A stretch of 57,526 bases of DNA from JARFQH01 sp041299015 (GTDB lineage Bacteria; Desulfobacterota; Desulfobacteria; Desulfobacterales; SG8-13). Shown here in pieces: positions 31,677 through 39,694 of this stretch. The stretch covers positions 1 to 57,526 of the forward strand of contig JBFYWB010000061.1 in NCBI GenBank assembly GCA_041299015.1, given 5' to 3'. Under the pieces are notes generated by a model that did not search any database, was not told where the DNA came from, and was given only the letters and a program-made list of their open reading frames with translations. Position 1 is the stretch's first letter. Every line of letters starts with the position of its first letter. The translations under genes and the position numbers were made by a program.

Positions 31677-32462
31677 ATGCGCAAGATTGCCGTGGCTATG
31701 GCCAAAGGCGGTGTCGGCAAGACGACAACCGCCGTCAATCTCGCCTTCGGGCTTGCCCGTCAGGGGTTTAGAGTCTTGCTGGTTGACGGCGACACTCAGG
31801 GCCAGGCGGCGAAGTTTTTAGGTGTCAGGCCGCGTTTCGGGCTTTACGAGTTTATTACCGGCAGCGATGAAGCCGGACAGCCGGTTTCGAAGACAGAAAC
31901 GCTTTGTCCCTGCCGGCAGAACCTCTGGCTGCTCGGCGGGGGTATCAAACTGGTGGAGTTGAAACACTGGCTCGGGGAGCAACCGCGGACGGTGCGGCAG
32001 GGAGTCCTGGCCAACGCGCTGGTGCCCAAGGATGGAAGCCTCGATTACCTCATTTTCGACTGCTCACCGGGTTGGGACGTCTTGAGCGTCAACATCCTGA
32101 TGGCGGTATCGGAAGTGCTCTGTCCGGTGGCCCTTCAAGGCCCGGCCCTGGAAGGACTGAAGACTTTTTTCGGATACCTGATGTCCGCCCAGCGGTTGAA
32201 CCTGGAATTGCAGCTGAAATACATTCTGCCGACCATGTTCGATCAGCGCACCCGCCACAGCTTTGACATCCTGCGCCAGCTCCGACGGCTGTTTCATAAA
32301 CAGATCTGCGATCCGATCCGCTATAACGTGCGGCTGTCGGAGGCAGCGCTGAGAGGTAGGACGATATTTGAATATCGCGCCAGTGCGGTCAGCGCCGAAG
32401 ACTACGGCAAACTGCTATGGAGGGTACAACACGATGGCCAGACTGACCAAAAAATCGCCTGA
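31677..32462 (+). CDS. ParA/MinD-family ATPase
   Basis: A 261-residue deviant Walker ATPase: VAMAKGGVGKTTTAVNLAFGL at the N-terminus, LLVDGDTQGQAAKFLG (Walker A') near 38-53, and the switch DYLIFDCSPGWDVLS near 122-136. These ATPases position DNA or protein complexes by dimerising on the nucleoid. Instead of ParB, a small ribbon-helix-helix-like gene overlaps its 3' end by 29 bases, the layout of plasmid-type ParA/RHH partition pairs and of some chromosomal positioning systems. There are no replication, integrase or toxin genes around, so it may be an orphan system. A cryptic 19-codon basic peptide frame lies upstream at 31518-31577. Confidence 0.9.
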   Translation: MRKIAVAMAKGGVGKTTTAVNLAFGLARQGFRVLLVDGDTQGQAAKFLGVRPRFGLYEFITGSDEAGQPVSKTETLCPCRQNLWLLGGGIKLVELKHWLGEQPRTVRQGVLANALVPKDGSLDYLIFDCSPGWDVLSVNILMAVSEVLCPVALQGPALEGLKTFFGYLMSAQRLNLELQLKYILPTMFDQRTRHSFDILRQLRRLFHKQICDPIRYNVRLSEAALRGRTIFEYRASAVSAEDYGKLLWRVQHDGQTDQKIA

Positions 32463-32772
32463 TTTCTTTGAGGAAAATCCATTCGATCCCGTCAACGCCG
32501 CCATCGGAGACAAACAGAAGCCGCGTCCTGATTCGACCGGTAAAGGGGCTGCACCGGAAAAACGCAAGGCCGGTTTTTACCTGTCGGCCAGGATATTGGA
32601 ACGGTTCAACCGTAATTTTTACGAATTGAAGCTGCTGGGGCGGCCGATCGAAAACAAGTCGGCGTTGCTCGAAGCGATGATCGACTTTGCACTCGACGAC
32701 ATCGAAAAAGCCGGTGACAGCCGGATTTTAGAGCGCCTGCAAACGGTTGCCCCCGAGGGTGGACCATTTTGA
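32434..32772 (+). CDS. small ParA partner, likely ribbon-helix-helix protein
   Basis: A 112-residue protein starting at ATG 32434, with GGAGGG upstream, inside the end of the ParA gene. The first 45 residues are polar and probably disordered (ARLTKKSPDFFEENPFDP, then Lys/Pro-rich). The rest reads as a strand followed by two helices, AGFYLSARILERFNRNFYELK and NKSALLEAMIDFALDDIEK, which fits an RHH DNA-binding fold. The disordered N-terminus is where RHH partners usually stimulate the ParA ATPase. The 29-base overlap indicates coupled translation. Confidence 0.72.
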   Translation: MARLTKKSPDFFEENPFDPVNAAIGDKQKPRPDSTGKGAAPEKRKAGFYLSARILERFNRNFYELKLLGRPIENKSALLEAMIDFALDDIEKAGDSRILERLQTVAPEGGPF

Positions 32773-33080
32773 AGAGGCTGCGTTCCGACCCTTTGCGGGG
32801 TGTCATCACGGAGCGGCGCAGACATAGGGGTGTGGGCAAGTTGCGCGCGGCCGGGATCAGTTTGCGCCGGCGTGAAATCACCGTCGTGACGCCCCGAACC
32901 GGCGGTGTCGGCGCGCCGGCACAAATCGCTTGACTAATCGGCGCATCCGCCCTAAAAGCGGGATAAATTTCCAAAAAGCAATGTGTTTTCAGGCGATTGA
33001 TAAAAGTGATGTTCCAGCCGGTCGATCGATACCGCTCATCGGTTTGATATTGATCCAGCACTGAAAAGGAGGAAGACGAA
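32773..33080. other. 308-base gap before the TrpB-like gene
   Basis: A near-perfect palindrome, GTGTCGGCG/CGCCGGCAC (32905-32922, one mismatch), is followed by a possible promoter: TTGACT at 32930-32935 and TAAAAG at 32953-32958, 17 bases apart. The leader to the TrpB2 ATG is about 120 bases and ends with AAAAGGAGG. It contains no convincing small gene and no trp-type leader peptide. Confidence 0.5.
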
Positions 33081-34457
33081 ATGGAAATCAAGAAGGTTCT
33101 GCTTTCGGAAGACGAGATGCCGAGACAGTGGTACAATATACTGGCGGATATCAAGATGAATCCACCGCTCGGTCCGGACGGCAATCCGGTCAGCCCGGAC
33201 CAACTCGCTCCGGTTTTTCCAATGAACCTGATCGAGCAGGAAGTGAGCACCCAGCGCTGGATCGACATCCCCGAGGAGGTGCTCAGCGTCTATCGGATCT
33301 GGCGTCCTTCTCCGCTGGTGCGCGCCTTTGCCCTGGAAAAGGCCCTCGACACCCCGGCCCGTATCTACTTTAAGAACGAAGGCGTCAGCCCTCCCGGCAG
33401 CCATAAGCCGAACACCGCCGTCCCTCAAGTCTATTACAATAAAGTCTTCGGTATCAAGCGCTTGACCACCGAGACCGGTGCCGGCCAATGGGGTAGCGCC
33501 CTGGCATTTGCGTGCGCCCAATTCGGCCTTTCCTGCAAAGTGTTCATGGTCCGGGTCAGCTTCGATCAGAAACCCTATCGGAAATCGATGATGACCGCCT
33601 GGGGCGCGGAATGCGTCGCCAGCCCCAGCACTGCCACCAAAGCCGGCCGGGACATTCTCGAAAAAAACCCGGACACGCCCGGAAGCCTCGGAATTGCCAT
33701 CAGCGAGGCGGTCGAAGCGGCCGTCAGCGACACCTCCGGTCAGACCCGCTATTCCCTCGGCAGCGTTCTGAACCACGTGATGCTCCACCAGACGATTATC
33801 GGCCTGGAGGCCAAGAAACAACTGGAAAAGATCGGTGAGTATCCGGACATCATCATCGGCTGTGCCGGCGGCGGCAGCAATTTCGCCGGCATCGCCTATC
33901 CCTTCGTCGCGGATAAGCTCAACGGCAGAGATGTCGCCATCTACCCCGTCGAGCCGGCCGCCTGTCCGACGTTGACGCGGGCGCCCTTTGCCTACGACCA
34001 TGGCGACGCGACCGGTTATACGCCGCTGCTGCCCATGCACAGCCTGGGGCACACCTTCGTGCCGGCCCCGATTCATGCCGGCGGTCTGCGGTATCATGGG
34101 ATGGCGCCCACGGTGAGCCAACTGGTGGACGAGGGCATACTGGAACCCAAGGCGGTCGAGCAGTTGGCCGCTTTCGAAGCCGGCGTCCTGCTCGCCCGAA
34201 CCGAAGGGATAATTCCCGCGCCGGAAACCAATCACGCCCTGGCCTGTGTGGTCGACGAAGCCAGAAAGGCCCGGGAAGAGGGCCGGGAAAAAGTGATCCT
34301 GTTCAACTGGAGTGGGCACGGGCTGATCGATCTGGGATCGTATGACAAATATTTTTCGGGCGAGTTGCAGGACTTCGCGCTCAGCGATGAGGAGAAAGAC
34401 AAGTATACCAGCATTCTGGCCAACTATCCCAAACCTCAGCATCTCAGGAGCCGGTAG
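33081..34457 (+). CDS. trpB2: TrpB2-type tryptophan synthase beta chain-like protein
   Basis: A 458-residue PLP enzyme of the TrpB2 group, longer at the N-terminus than classical TrpB. IWRPSPLVRAFALEKALD binds near the active site, GSHKPNTAVPQ holds the PLP Lys (about residue 110), TETGAGQWGSALA follows, and IGCAGGGSNFAGIAYP binds the phosphate. AAGGAGGAAGACGA is a very strong ribosome binding site. No trpA or other trp gene is near. TrpB2 enzymes can make tryptophan from indole and serine and may salvage indole. In an organism with IorAB, indole or indolepyruvate metabolism is a plausible link, but that is inference. Confidence 0.93.
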   Translation: MEIKKVLLSEDEMPRQWYNILADIKMNPPLGPDGNPVSPDQLAPVFPMNLIEQEVSTQRWIDIPEEVLSVYRIWRPSPLVRAFALEKALDTPARIYFKNEGVSPPGSHKPNTAVPQVYYNKVFGIKRLTTETGAGQWGSALAFACAQFGLSCKVFMVRVSFDQKPYRKSMMTAWGAECVASPSTATKAGRDILEKNPDTPGSLGIAISEAVEAAVSDTSGQTRYSLGSVLNHVMLHQTIIGLEAKKQLEKIGEYPDIIIGCAGGGSNFAGIAYPFVADKLNGRDVAIYPVEPAACPTLTRAPFAYDHGDATGYTPLLPMHSLGHTFVPAPIHAGGLRYHGMAPTVSQLVDEGILEPKAVEQLAAFEAGVLLARTEGIIPAPETNHALACVVDEARKAREEGREKVILFNWSGHGLIDLGSYDKYFSGELQDFALSDEEKDKYTSILANYPKPQHLRSR

Positions 34458-34484
34458 CAGGGAACCGGCGATCGACGTTTTTTT

Positions 34485-34754
34485 ATGACCGAAAACCAGA
34501 AACAGCTCTTGCGACGATGCCCCCGCTTGGGGGGCCTCGTGGCCTTTTTTTACTGCACGACCTGCGAAACGGACAGCCGGCCCTGCGGGAAGATCATCGA
34601 CTGTTGGTGGGAGATTTTCGATGTGGTGCGCTACCTGAAGGATACCTTGGCACCCGCGGAGTTCGACCGCCTCATCCGCGTTAAACCGGCGTCCAAAGTC
34701 AGCCAGATCGTCGGCATCATTTCGCAGTCGCAAGAGCGGCTCGCCAAGCCATAA
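34485..34754 (+). CDS. small Cys-rich hypothetical protein
   Basis: An 89-residue protein with six Cys in its first half (RRCPRLGGLVAFFYCTTC, then PCGKIIDCWWEIFD), a pattern suggesting metal or Fe-S binding, and a helical polar second half. It lies 27 bases after trpB2 and its stop is four bases from the stop of the converging Fur-family gene. No strong Shine-Dalgarno sequence is seen. I recognise the pattern as a conserved hypothetical type but not a function. Confidence 0.65.
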   Translation: MTENQKQLLRRCPRLGGLVAFFYCTTCETDSRPCGKIIDCWWEIFDVVRYLKDTLAPAEFDRLIRVKPASKVSQIVGIISQSQERLAKP

Positions 34755-34758
34755 AGCG

Positions 34759-35196
34759 TTACTTCAGATGCGGGAGATCCTTTTCGGAAGATTCGGCCGC
34801 GCGGGTGCACTTCGGGCACAGGCCCTCGAAGACCAGGCGGTGGCCGATAATGGTGTAGACAGTGGCGCCGTAGAGCTCATCCTCGATTTGTTTCAGGGGG
34901 GCCACCGGTGCATTGTCGACGCGGCCGCAATTCAGGCAACGGATGTGATAGTGTTTTTTGGGGTTCCAGTCGAAGCGCTTGATGTCGCCGCCGAGTTCGA
35001 GTTTTTGGATGTCACCGCGCTCGGATAAAATGTCGAGGTTGCGATAGACCGTGCCGAGACTGATGCGGGGCAGCCGCTTGCGGACCATCTCGTAAACCTC
35101 GTCGGCGCTGGGGTGGGCTTGGGCGTTTCTGATCTCTTCAAGAATCACTTCACGTTGCCGCGTCATGCGATAGCCGGTGTTTTTTTCTGCGTTCAT
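34759..35196 (-). CDS. Fur/PerR-family transcriptional repressor
   Basis: A 145-residue Fur-fold regulator from ATG 35196; ATG 35244 would add 16 residues but lacks a binding site, while GGAAAG precedes 35196. The winged helix covers MTRQREVILEEIRNAQAHPS and ISLGTVYRNLDILSERGDI. The metal part has HYHIRCLNCGRV with the first CxxC of the structural zinc and LCPKC with the second. The regulatory-site residues match PerR/Fur generally, but peroxide and iron sensing cannot be separated by eye. It is divergent from a PHP-domain gene, and an imperfect palindrome in front (35288-35309) could be its own operator. Confidence 0.9.
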   Translation of the reverse strand: MNAEKNTGYRMTRQREVILEEIRNAQAHPSADEVYEMVRKRLPRISLGTVYRNLDILSERGDIQKLELGGDIKRFDWNPKKHYHIRCLNCGRVDNAPVAPLKQIEDELYGATVYTIIGHRLVFEGLCPKCTRAAESSEKDLPHLK

Positions 35197-35287
35197 CTTT
35201 CCAGTGACCCCGACCGGGGCATTCGAGCTGTTCTTTTCTGTCATCTGAATATCCGGTGTCGGGTTTGGTCGCGAAAGGTTTTCGTCT

Positions 35288-35309
35288 GTTAATAATCGTA
35301 ATCAATAAC
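35288..35309. promoter_or_regulatory. possible Fur/PerR box
   Basis: An AT-rich imperfect palindrome of 22 bases (left arm GTTAATAATC, right arm ATCAATAAC, 7 of 10 positions symmetric) lies 92 bases upstream of the repressor's preferred start. It resembles the GATAATNATTATC style of Fur-family operators and may mediate autoregulation. Confidence 0.4.
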
Positions 35310-35384
35310 AAACTTGACGGGTTGCGTCAAGAATCCAGTACGGGGCCTCACATTGTTTGTCCCGGGCTTGGCTTGAAACAAGAT

Positions 35385-35413
35385 TTGACAAATTGAAAAA
35401 TTTTCTGTAGGAT
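35385..35413 (+). promoter_or_regulatory. promoter for the PHP-domain gene
   Basis: TTGACA at 35385-35390, a 17-base spacer and TAGGAT at 35408-35413, about 95 bases upstream of the start codon. Confidence 0.5.
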
Positions 35414-35505
35414 ATCAATAATTTATGGTCACGGCCCCTGAGCGCCAGCCGACTTATTGGGAATAAATACCGCGCCTTGAACCCCATCGAAAGGGATCCA
35501 TCCTG

Positions 35506-36435
35506 ATGACCTGCGACAATACCCAAAGAATCCGTTTCGAAAAACCGGACCTTGCGGAAATGACCAAGAACTTTACGGTCGTGGACCTGCACTTTCACAG
35601 CCGCTATTCCGATGGTTCCAATTCGATCGAAGAGATCGCCGATTATGCCCGTGAGTTGAGTATCGGCATCGCCATCACCGATCACAATGCCGTCGGCGGG
35701 GCGGTTGAAATCGATGCCTACAAGGATGTTCTCAGCATTCCCGGCATTGAGGTCACTTCAATGGAAGGGGCCCACATCATTGTCTATTTTTATGATGTCA
35801 AAAGCCTGCAGCGATTTTACACGGATGAAATTCGACCATTCATGGGCAGTGACATCATGAGCTCAACGAGCTTGCGGATGGAAGAGATCATCACGCGGGC
35901 CCGCAAATATAGGTCGGTCGTCATATTTCCGCATCCCAACTGCGCGGTGTACACCGGCGTTTGCAACACCAATTTCCCGGAGACCCGGCGGCAGGAGCTG
36001 TTTAAAATGGTGGACGGGGTGGAGGTGATCAATTCGGGCAATCTGAAGAAGCAGAACCTCAAATGCGCACTGCTGGGATTCAATCTCGACAAGGTCATCA
36101 CCGGCGGAAGCGACGGCCATCTTCTCGGACACATGGGCAAGGTCGTCACTTACGCCGAATGCCCTCCCGAACGCCGGGCGTTTCTCGACGCCGTCAAAAT
36201 GAAAAGGAACAAGGTGATCGGCAAGGAGATCAATCTCTTCCGCAAGATGACGGCCAATGGTTACAAGATCAAGTCAAACTTTAGGAACTTCTCGGATCTA
36301 TTTGAAAAAAATATGAAATATGGCTATACAGTTATTCACACAAAATCAAAGACGCTGCAGGAAAGCGTGCGTCGTAGCCTCAATGGCAACCTCCGGCGGC
36401 GGATCAAGACAAAGCTGTGCCGTTACGATTATTGA
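35506..36435 (+). CDS. PHP-domain metal-dependent hydrolase
   Basis: A 309-residue protein. The PHP metal-binding set is visible: DLHFHSRYSDGSNS (H-x-H and Asp, residues 27-40), ITDHNAVGGAVE (about 57-68), GIEVTSMEG, FPHPNCAVYTG and the late GGSDGHLLGHMGKV. PHP proteins are phosphoesterases acting on nucleic acids, sugar phosphates or small phosphates. The closest group by pattern is the stand-alone PHP family rather than polymerase or histidinol phosphatase. The C-terminal 70 residues are basic and lack PHP motifs. AAAGGGATCC precedes ATG. Substrate unknown. Confidence 0.85.
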   Translation: MTCDNTQRIRFEKPDLAEMTKNFTVVDLHFHSRYSDGSNSIEEIADYARELSIGIAITDHNAVGGAVEIDAYKDVLSIPGIEVTSMEGAHIIVYFYDVKSLQRFYTDEIRPFMGSDIMSSTSLRMEEIITRARKYRSVVIFPHPNCAVYTGVCNTNFPETRRQELFKMVDGVEVINSGNLKKQNLKCALLGFNLDKVITGGSDGHLLGHMGKVVTYAECPPERRAFLDAVKMKRNKVIGKEINLFRKMTANGYKIKSNFRNFSDLFEKNMKYGYTVIHTKSKTLQESVRRSLNGNLRRRIKTKLCRYDY

Positions 36436-36528
36436 CGCGGGAAATCTACCGTACGGGAGTGTTCGGTTGTAAACTTGGCGATGGGGTATCCGGCCGGGTT
36501 CGGGCACCGGTTATCGGGCGCTGGGGAT

Positions 36529-36554
36529 AAAAAAGGCAGGCATCGAGCCCTGCC
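36529..36554 (-). terminator. intrinsic terminator for the small DRR-rich gene
   Basis: Read on the minus strand: GGCAGG, an 8-base loop, CCTGCC and then a run of six T. It is the cleanest Rho-independent terminator in the window and lies 39 bases after the stop of the gene at 36594-36833. Confidence 0.8.
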
Positions 36555-36593
36555 GCGGCGAATGGTCTAAGGCGCAAGAGCCGACCTCTGCTG

Positions 36594-36833
36594 CTATTTG
36601 TCGAAAACGGAAACGCTTTGCCAGCGGTTGATGCGCAGCCAGCCCTCGCGGCGTTCGGCCGGATAACGCCGGTCGTTTTCCTTTCTGCGGTCACGACCGG
36701 TAAATACACGGCCGGATGAAAACGACTGCGGCTGACGACGGTCGATGGTCCTGTTGCGACGATCAACCGGCGAGCGCACCGCCCAAGGTTCGATCTCAGG
36801 TTGTGTAGGCGTTGTCGGACGGAATGTCGTCAC
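36594..36833 (-). CDS. small Arg/Asp-rich hypothetical protein
   Basis: A 79-residue protein starting at GTG 36833, with AAAGGGA upstream. It is rich in D-R-R triplets (PVDRRNRTIDRRQPQ, TGRDRRKENDRRYPAERRE) and ends GWLRINRWQSVSVFDK. Proteins with repeated DRR motifs and this type of tail occur as small conserved hypotheticals in Desulfobacterota, as I recall; function is unknown. A clean terminator directly downstream supports a real transcript. No membrane segment and no Cys. Confidence 0.65.
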   Translation of the reverse strand: MTTFRPTTPTQPEIEPWAVRSPVDRRNRTIDRRQPQSFSSGRVFTGRDRRKENDRRYPAERREGWLRINRWQSVSVFDK

Positions 36834-36939
36834 CGCTTTCAGTTCCCTTTCAGACGTAAGAGTCGCACATCCGCGCGGTCAACACGCTTAAATGTCGTCC
36901 GCTTATACCAAGTTAACCGTCTTGTCAACCCATCCGTGA

Positions 36940-36970
36940 CTGAAAATGTGAGAGGCTAGACACATTTCAG
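36940..36970. other. hairpin upstream of the aap promoter
   Basis: CTGAAAATGTG (36940-36950) pairs with CACATTTCAG (36961-36970), with one bulged A and a 10-base loop. No T-run follows. It could be an operator for a dimeric regulator of the transporter. Confidence 0.4.
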
Positions 36971-37043
36971 CATCGCTGCGGGCCCATCGGTATCGCATTG
37001 TAAATCAAGTGTTTTCGATCTGCTTGCCGACACCATTTTGTTG

Positions 37044-37071
37044 TTGACCTGTTTTGATGGATTTGTATAGA
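37044..37071 (+). promoter_or_regulatory. sigma-70-type promoter for aapJ
   Basis: TTGACC at 37044-37049 and TATAGA at 37066-37071, 16 bases apart. Confidence 0.55.
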
Positions 37072-37221
37072 TACCCATATGTTTTTTTTGCTATGGCGAT
37101 ATCAGTGGGGTATTTGTTTTCGGGTCGCGATTTTCGGACTTCGGGATGTCGGGGCGAAGACGGTCGCTTTCCTCATTGGCGACGCTGCCGGCTTCAACAC
37201 AAACAAAAAAAGGAGGAGAAG

Positions 37222-38241
37222 ATGAAAGCACACAGATTCAGCGGAATGACCGCGATCATCGTACTTTTGCTCTGCGCGGGTCTCGCAAGCGCGGGGACGC
37301 TCGCCGATGTCAAGGCCAAGGGTTTTATTTCGGTCGGTGTCAACGAGGGTCTGTTCGGCTTTTCCAAACCCGATGAGAAAGGCGTCTGGGGGGGGCTGGA
37401 TGTCGATACGGCCCGGGCGATTTCCGTGGCGGTTTTCGGTTCTCCGGACAAAATCAAGTTTATCCCCCTGACGGCCAAGACCCGGTTTACGGCGCTGCAG
37501 TCCGGTGAAGTCGACGTTCTTACGCGCAATGCAACCCAGACCCTCACCAGAGAATCTTCTTTGGGTCTGAACTTTGCGCACGTCAATTATTATGATGGTC
37601 AGGGATTCCTGGTATCGAAGAAACTGGGGGTCAAAAGTGCCAAGGAGCTTGACGGCGCGACGATCTGCGTTCTACCCGGCACCACTACCGAACTGAACGC
37701 CGCCGATTTTTTCCGGGCCAGCAAAATGACCATGAAGCCGGTGGTGATCGAAAGCACCCCGGAACTGGCCAAGGCCTTTTTCGCCGGTCGCTGCGACAGC
37801 CTGACCTCCGATGCTTCGCAACTGGCCGGAACCCGTGCCGTGGCCCCCAATCCCGACGACTATGTCATCCTGCCGGAAATCATCTCTCGTGAGCCATTGG
37901 CGCCGGCCGTTCGGCATGGCGACGATCAATGGTACGATATCGTGAACTTTGCAACGATGGCCATGATCGAAGCCGAGTATCTCGGCATATCCTCCGCGAA
38001 CGTGGACGAAATGTTGAAAAGCGCCGACCCGCAGATTCAGCGCTTCCTGGGGGTGAGCCCGGGCAACGGCGAGGCTTTGGGGCTGGATGAAAAATGGGCC
38101 TACAACATCGTCAAGATGGTTGGAAACTACGCCGAGGTTTTCGAACGCAACGTCGGTCTCAATACGCCGCTCAAGCTTGAACGCGGGCTGAATGCCCTGT
38201 GGACCGAGGGTGGTCTGATGTATACCCCGCCGTTCAAATGA
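37222..38241 (+). CDS. aapJ: general L-amino-acid ABC transporter, periplasmic binding protein
   Basis: A 339-residue secreted protein. The signal peptide is MKAHRFSGMTAIIVLLLCAGLASA (cut in two here by length: basic start, then IIVLLLCAGLASAG). The mature part begins TLADVKAKGFISVGVNEG, and LTAKTRFTALQSGEVDVLTR and the later SREPLAPAVRHGDDQWYDIV are typical AapJ/BztA stretches. ATG 37222, with AAGGAGGAG, is the start; upstream frame is leader. It binds a broad range of L-amino acids and delivers them to AapQM. A long hairpin follows the stop, consistent with higher expression of the binding protein than of the permease. Confidence 0.94.
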   Translation: MKAHRFSGMTAIIVLLLCAGLASAGTLADVKAKGFISVGVNEGLFGFSKPDEKGVWGGLDVDTARAISVAVFGSPDKIKFIPLTAKTRFTALQSGEVDVLTRNATQTLTRESSLGLNFAHVNYYDGQGFLVSKKLGVKSAKELDGATICVLPGTTTELNAADFFRASKMTMKPVVIESTPELAKAFFAGRCDSLTSDASQLAGTRAVAPNPDDYVILPEIISREPLAPAVRHGDDQWYDIVNFATMAMIEAEYLGISSANVDEMLKSADPQIQRFLGVSPGNGEALGLDEKWAYNIVKMVGNYAEVFERNVGLNTPLKLERGLNALWTEGGLMYTPPFK

Positions 38242-38279
38242 TCGGCCGAATGGCCGGCGGCAAAAATAAACGCGGTACC

Positions 38280-38315
38280 CGGTAAGCCGCCCGATGACGG
38301 TATGGCGGCTTACCG
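38280..38315 (+). other. long intercistronic hairpin between aapJ and aapQ
   Basis: A perfect 12-bp inverted repeat, CGGTAAGCCGCC (38280-38291) and GGCGGCTTACCG (38304-38315), with a 12-base loop. No T-run follows, so it is more likely an mRNA-stabilising or partial-termination element. The rest of the 249-base gap to aapQ shows no gene. Confidence 0.75.
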
Positions 38316-38490
38316 ACGGTGATTGCGGTGGTTAACGATTCGGCAGGTCCCGCCGGTGAGCGCCTCTGCGAAACCGGGATGCCTGTGTTCGGGCCGCAGG
38401 CCACAGACGGTGCGCGGGGATTCTCTGCGCTAATCACCTTACGGTGTTGACTTACAAGAAATCTTCATTAGCAATCAGATCGCTGAGCCG

Positions 38491-39687
38491 ATGCCGCAGA
38501 ACCCAGCGCCTCATTTCGGATCCGCGACACCCGCGAGAGCCCCCTTTTGGTATGACCCCAAGGTTCGGGCGGTCTTTTTCCAGATCGGAGTTCTGGCAAT
38601 AGTGGGGCTGCTGGCGTATTACCTGATGACCAATACGCTGGCGAATCTGGAAAGACAGGCCATCGCCACCGGGTTCGGTTTTCTGGAAAAACAGTCGTCG
38701 TTTGAGATCGGTGAGTCACTCATCTCCTACTCAGCGGCCGACACTTATCTGAAAGCCCTGCTGGTCGGAGCGCTCAACACCCTGCTGGTTTCTTTCATCG
38801 GGATCACCCTCACCATCATCCTGGGGACATTCATCGGCATCGCCCGGCTCACCACCAACTGGCTGGTATCCAAAATGGCTGCCAGCTACATCGAGGTCTT
38901 TCAGGACATCCCGATCCTGCTGCAGCTGTTCTTCTGGTATGCGTTTTTCTATGAAATCCTGCCGCAGCCGAAGCAGGCCCTCGAGCTCTTCAACGGGGTG
39001 TTTTTATGCAACCGGGGATTGATCTTCGGCATCCCGGCGGCCCACCCCGCCTATAGGGTCGCAGCCCTGGCGTTTCTGGCCGCTTGCCTTGTGGTGTATC
39101 TGACCCGGCGCTGGGCTCGCAGGCGCCAGGACGAAACCGGCCGGATATTTCCGGTTTTCAAGTTCGCCGCCGCGATTCTGATCGGTCTGCCGCTGGCGGG
39201 ATGGTGGGTCGCCGGAGCACCGACCGCGATGGACATGCCGGTTCTGAGAGGGTTCAATTTTCAGGGCGGCATCACGGTCAGCCCAGAATTTGCCGCCGTG
39301 CTGCTGGGGCTCGTGCTCTATACGGCAGCCTTCGTGGCCGAGGTCGTGCGCGCCGGCATTCAGTCGGTCGGCAAGGGCCAAACCGAGGCCGCCGCTTCCA
39401 TCGGACTGAAACCGGGGCAGGTACTGAATCTGGTGATTCTTCCCCAGGCGCTGCGGGTCATCATCCCGCCGCTGACCAGTCAAATGCTCAACTTGACGAA
39501 AAACAGCTCCCTGGCGGTGGCGATCGGTTACCCCGAATTCGTTTCGGTTGCGGGGACGACCATCAACCAGACCGGGCAGGCGATCGAGGGCGTGGCGCTC
39601 ATCATGACGGTTTACCTTTTTCTCAGCCTGACGACCTCGGCCTTTATGAACTGGTACAACAAGAAAATAAAACTCGTGGAACGATAA
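38491..39687 (+). CDS. aapQ: amino-acid ABC transporter permease AapQ
   Basis: A 398-residue inner-membrane permease of the long AapQ/BztB type. There is an N-terminal membrane segment (FFQIGVLAIVGLLAYYLM), then a stretch starting LVGALNTLLVSFIGITLTIILGTFIGIAR that opens the transport domain. The coupling (EAA) loop is AAASIGLKPGQVLNLVILPQALRVIIPP near residue 300. It forms the channel with AapM. The Shine-Dalgarno sequence is weak, and the 249-base gap after aapJ with its hairpin suggests lower expression. Confidence 0.93.
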   Translation: MPQNPAPHFGSATPARAPFWYDPKVRAVFFQIGVLAIVGLLAYYLMTNTLANLERQAIATGFGFLEKQSSFEIGESLISYSAADTYLKALLVGALNTLLVSFIGITLTIILGTFIGIARLTTNWLVSKMAASYIEVFQDIPILLQLFFWYAFFYEILPQPKQALELFNGVFLCNRGLIFGIPAAHPAYRVAALAFLAACLVVYLTRRWARRRQDETGRIFPVFKFAAAILIGLPLAGWWVAGAPTAMDMPVLRGFNFQGGITVSPEFAAVLLGLVLYTAAFVAEVVRAGIQSVGKGQTEAAASIGLKPGQVLNLVILPQALRVIIPPLTSQMLNLTKNSSLAVAIGYPEFVSVAGTTINQTGQAIEGVALIMTVYLFLSLTTSAFMNWYNKKIKLVER

Positions 39688-39694
39688 GAGGCCA

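Larger units (their letters stand above)
36834..37221. other. 388-base region upstream of aapJ
   Basis: It holds an imperfect hairpin (36940-36970), the aapJ promoter (37044-37071) and a leader of about 150 bases ending in AAGGAGGAG. The frame in front of aapJ is open but has no binding site and no conserved sequence, so I treat it as leader. Nothing else is evident. Confidence 0.6.

Noticed and set aside
33036..34733. Minus-strand frame of 565 codons opposite trpB2
   Set aside because: trpB2 is complete with a strong ribosome binding site; the opposite frame has no motif and no start signal.
37054..37221. N-terminal extension of aapJ of 56 codons
   Set aside because: The signal peptide begins at 37222 right after AAGGAGGAG; the upstream frame contains the promoter and is not protein-like.
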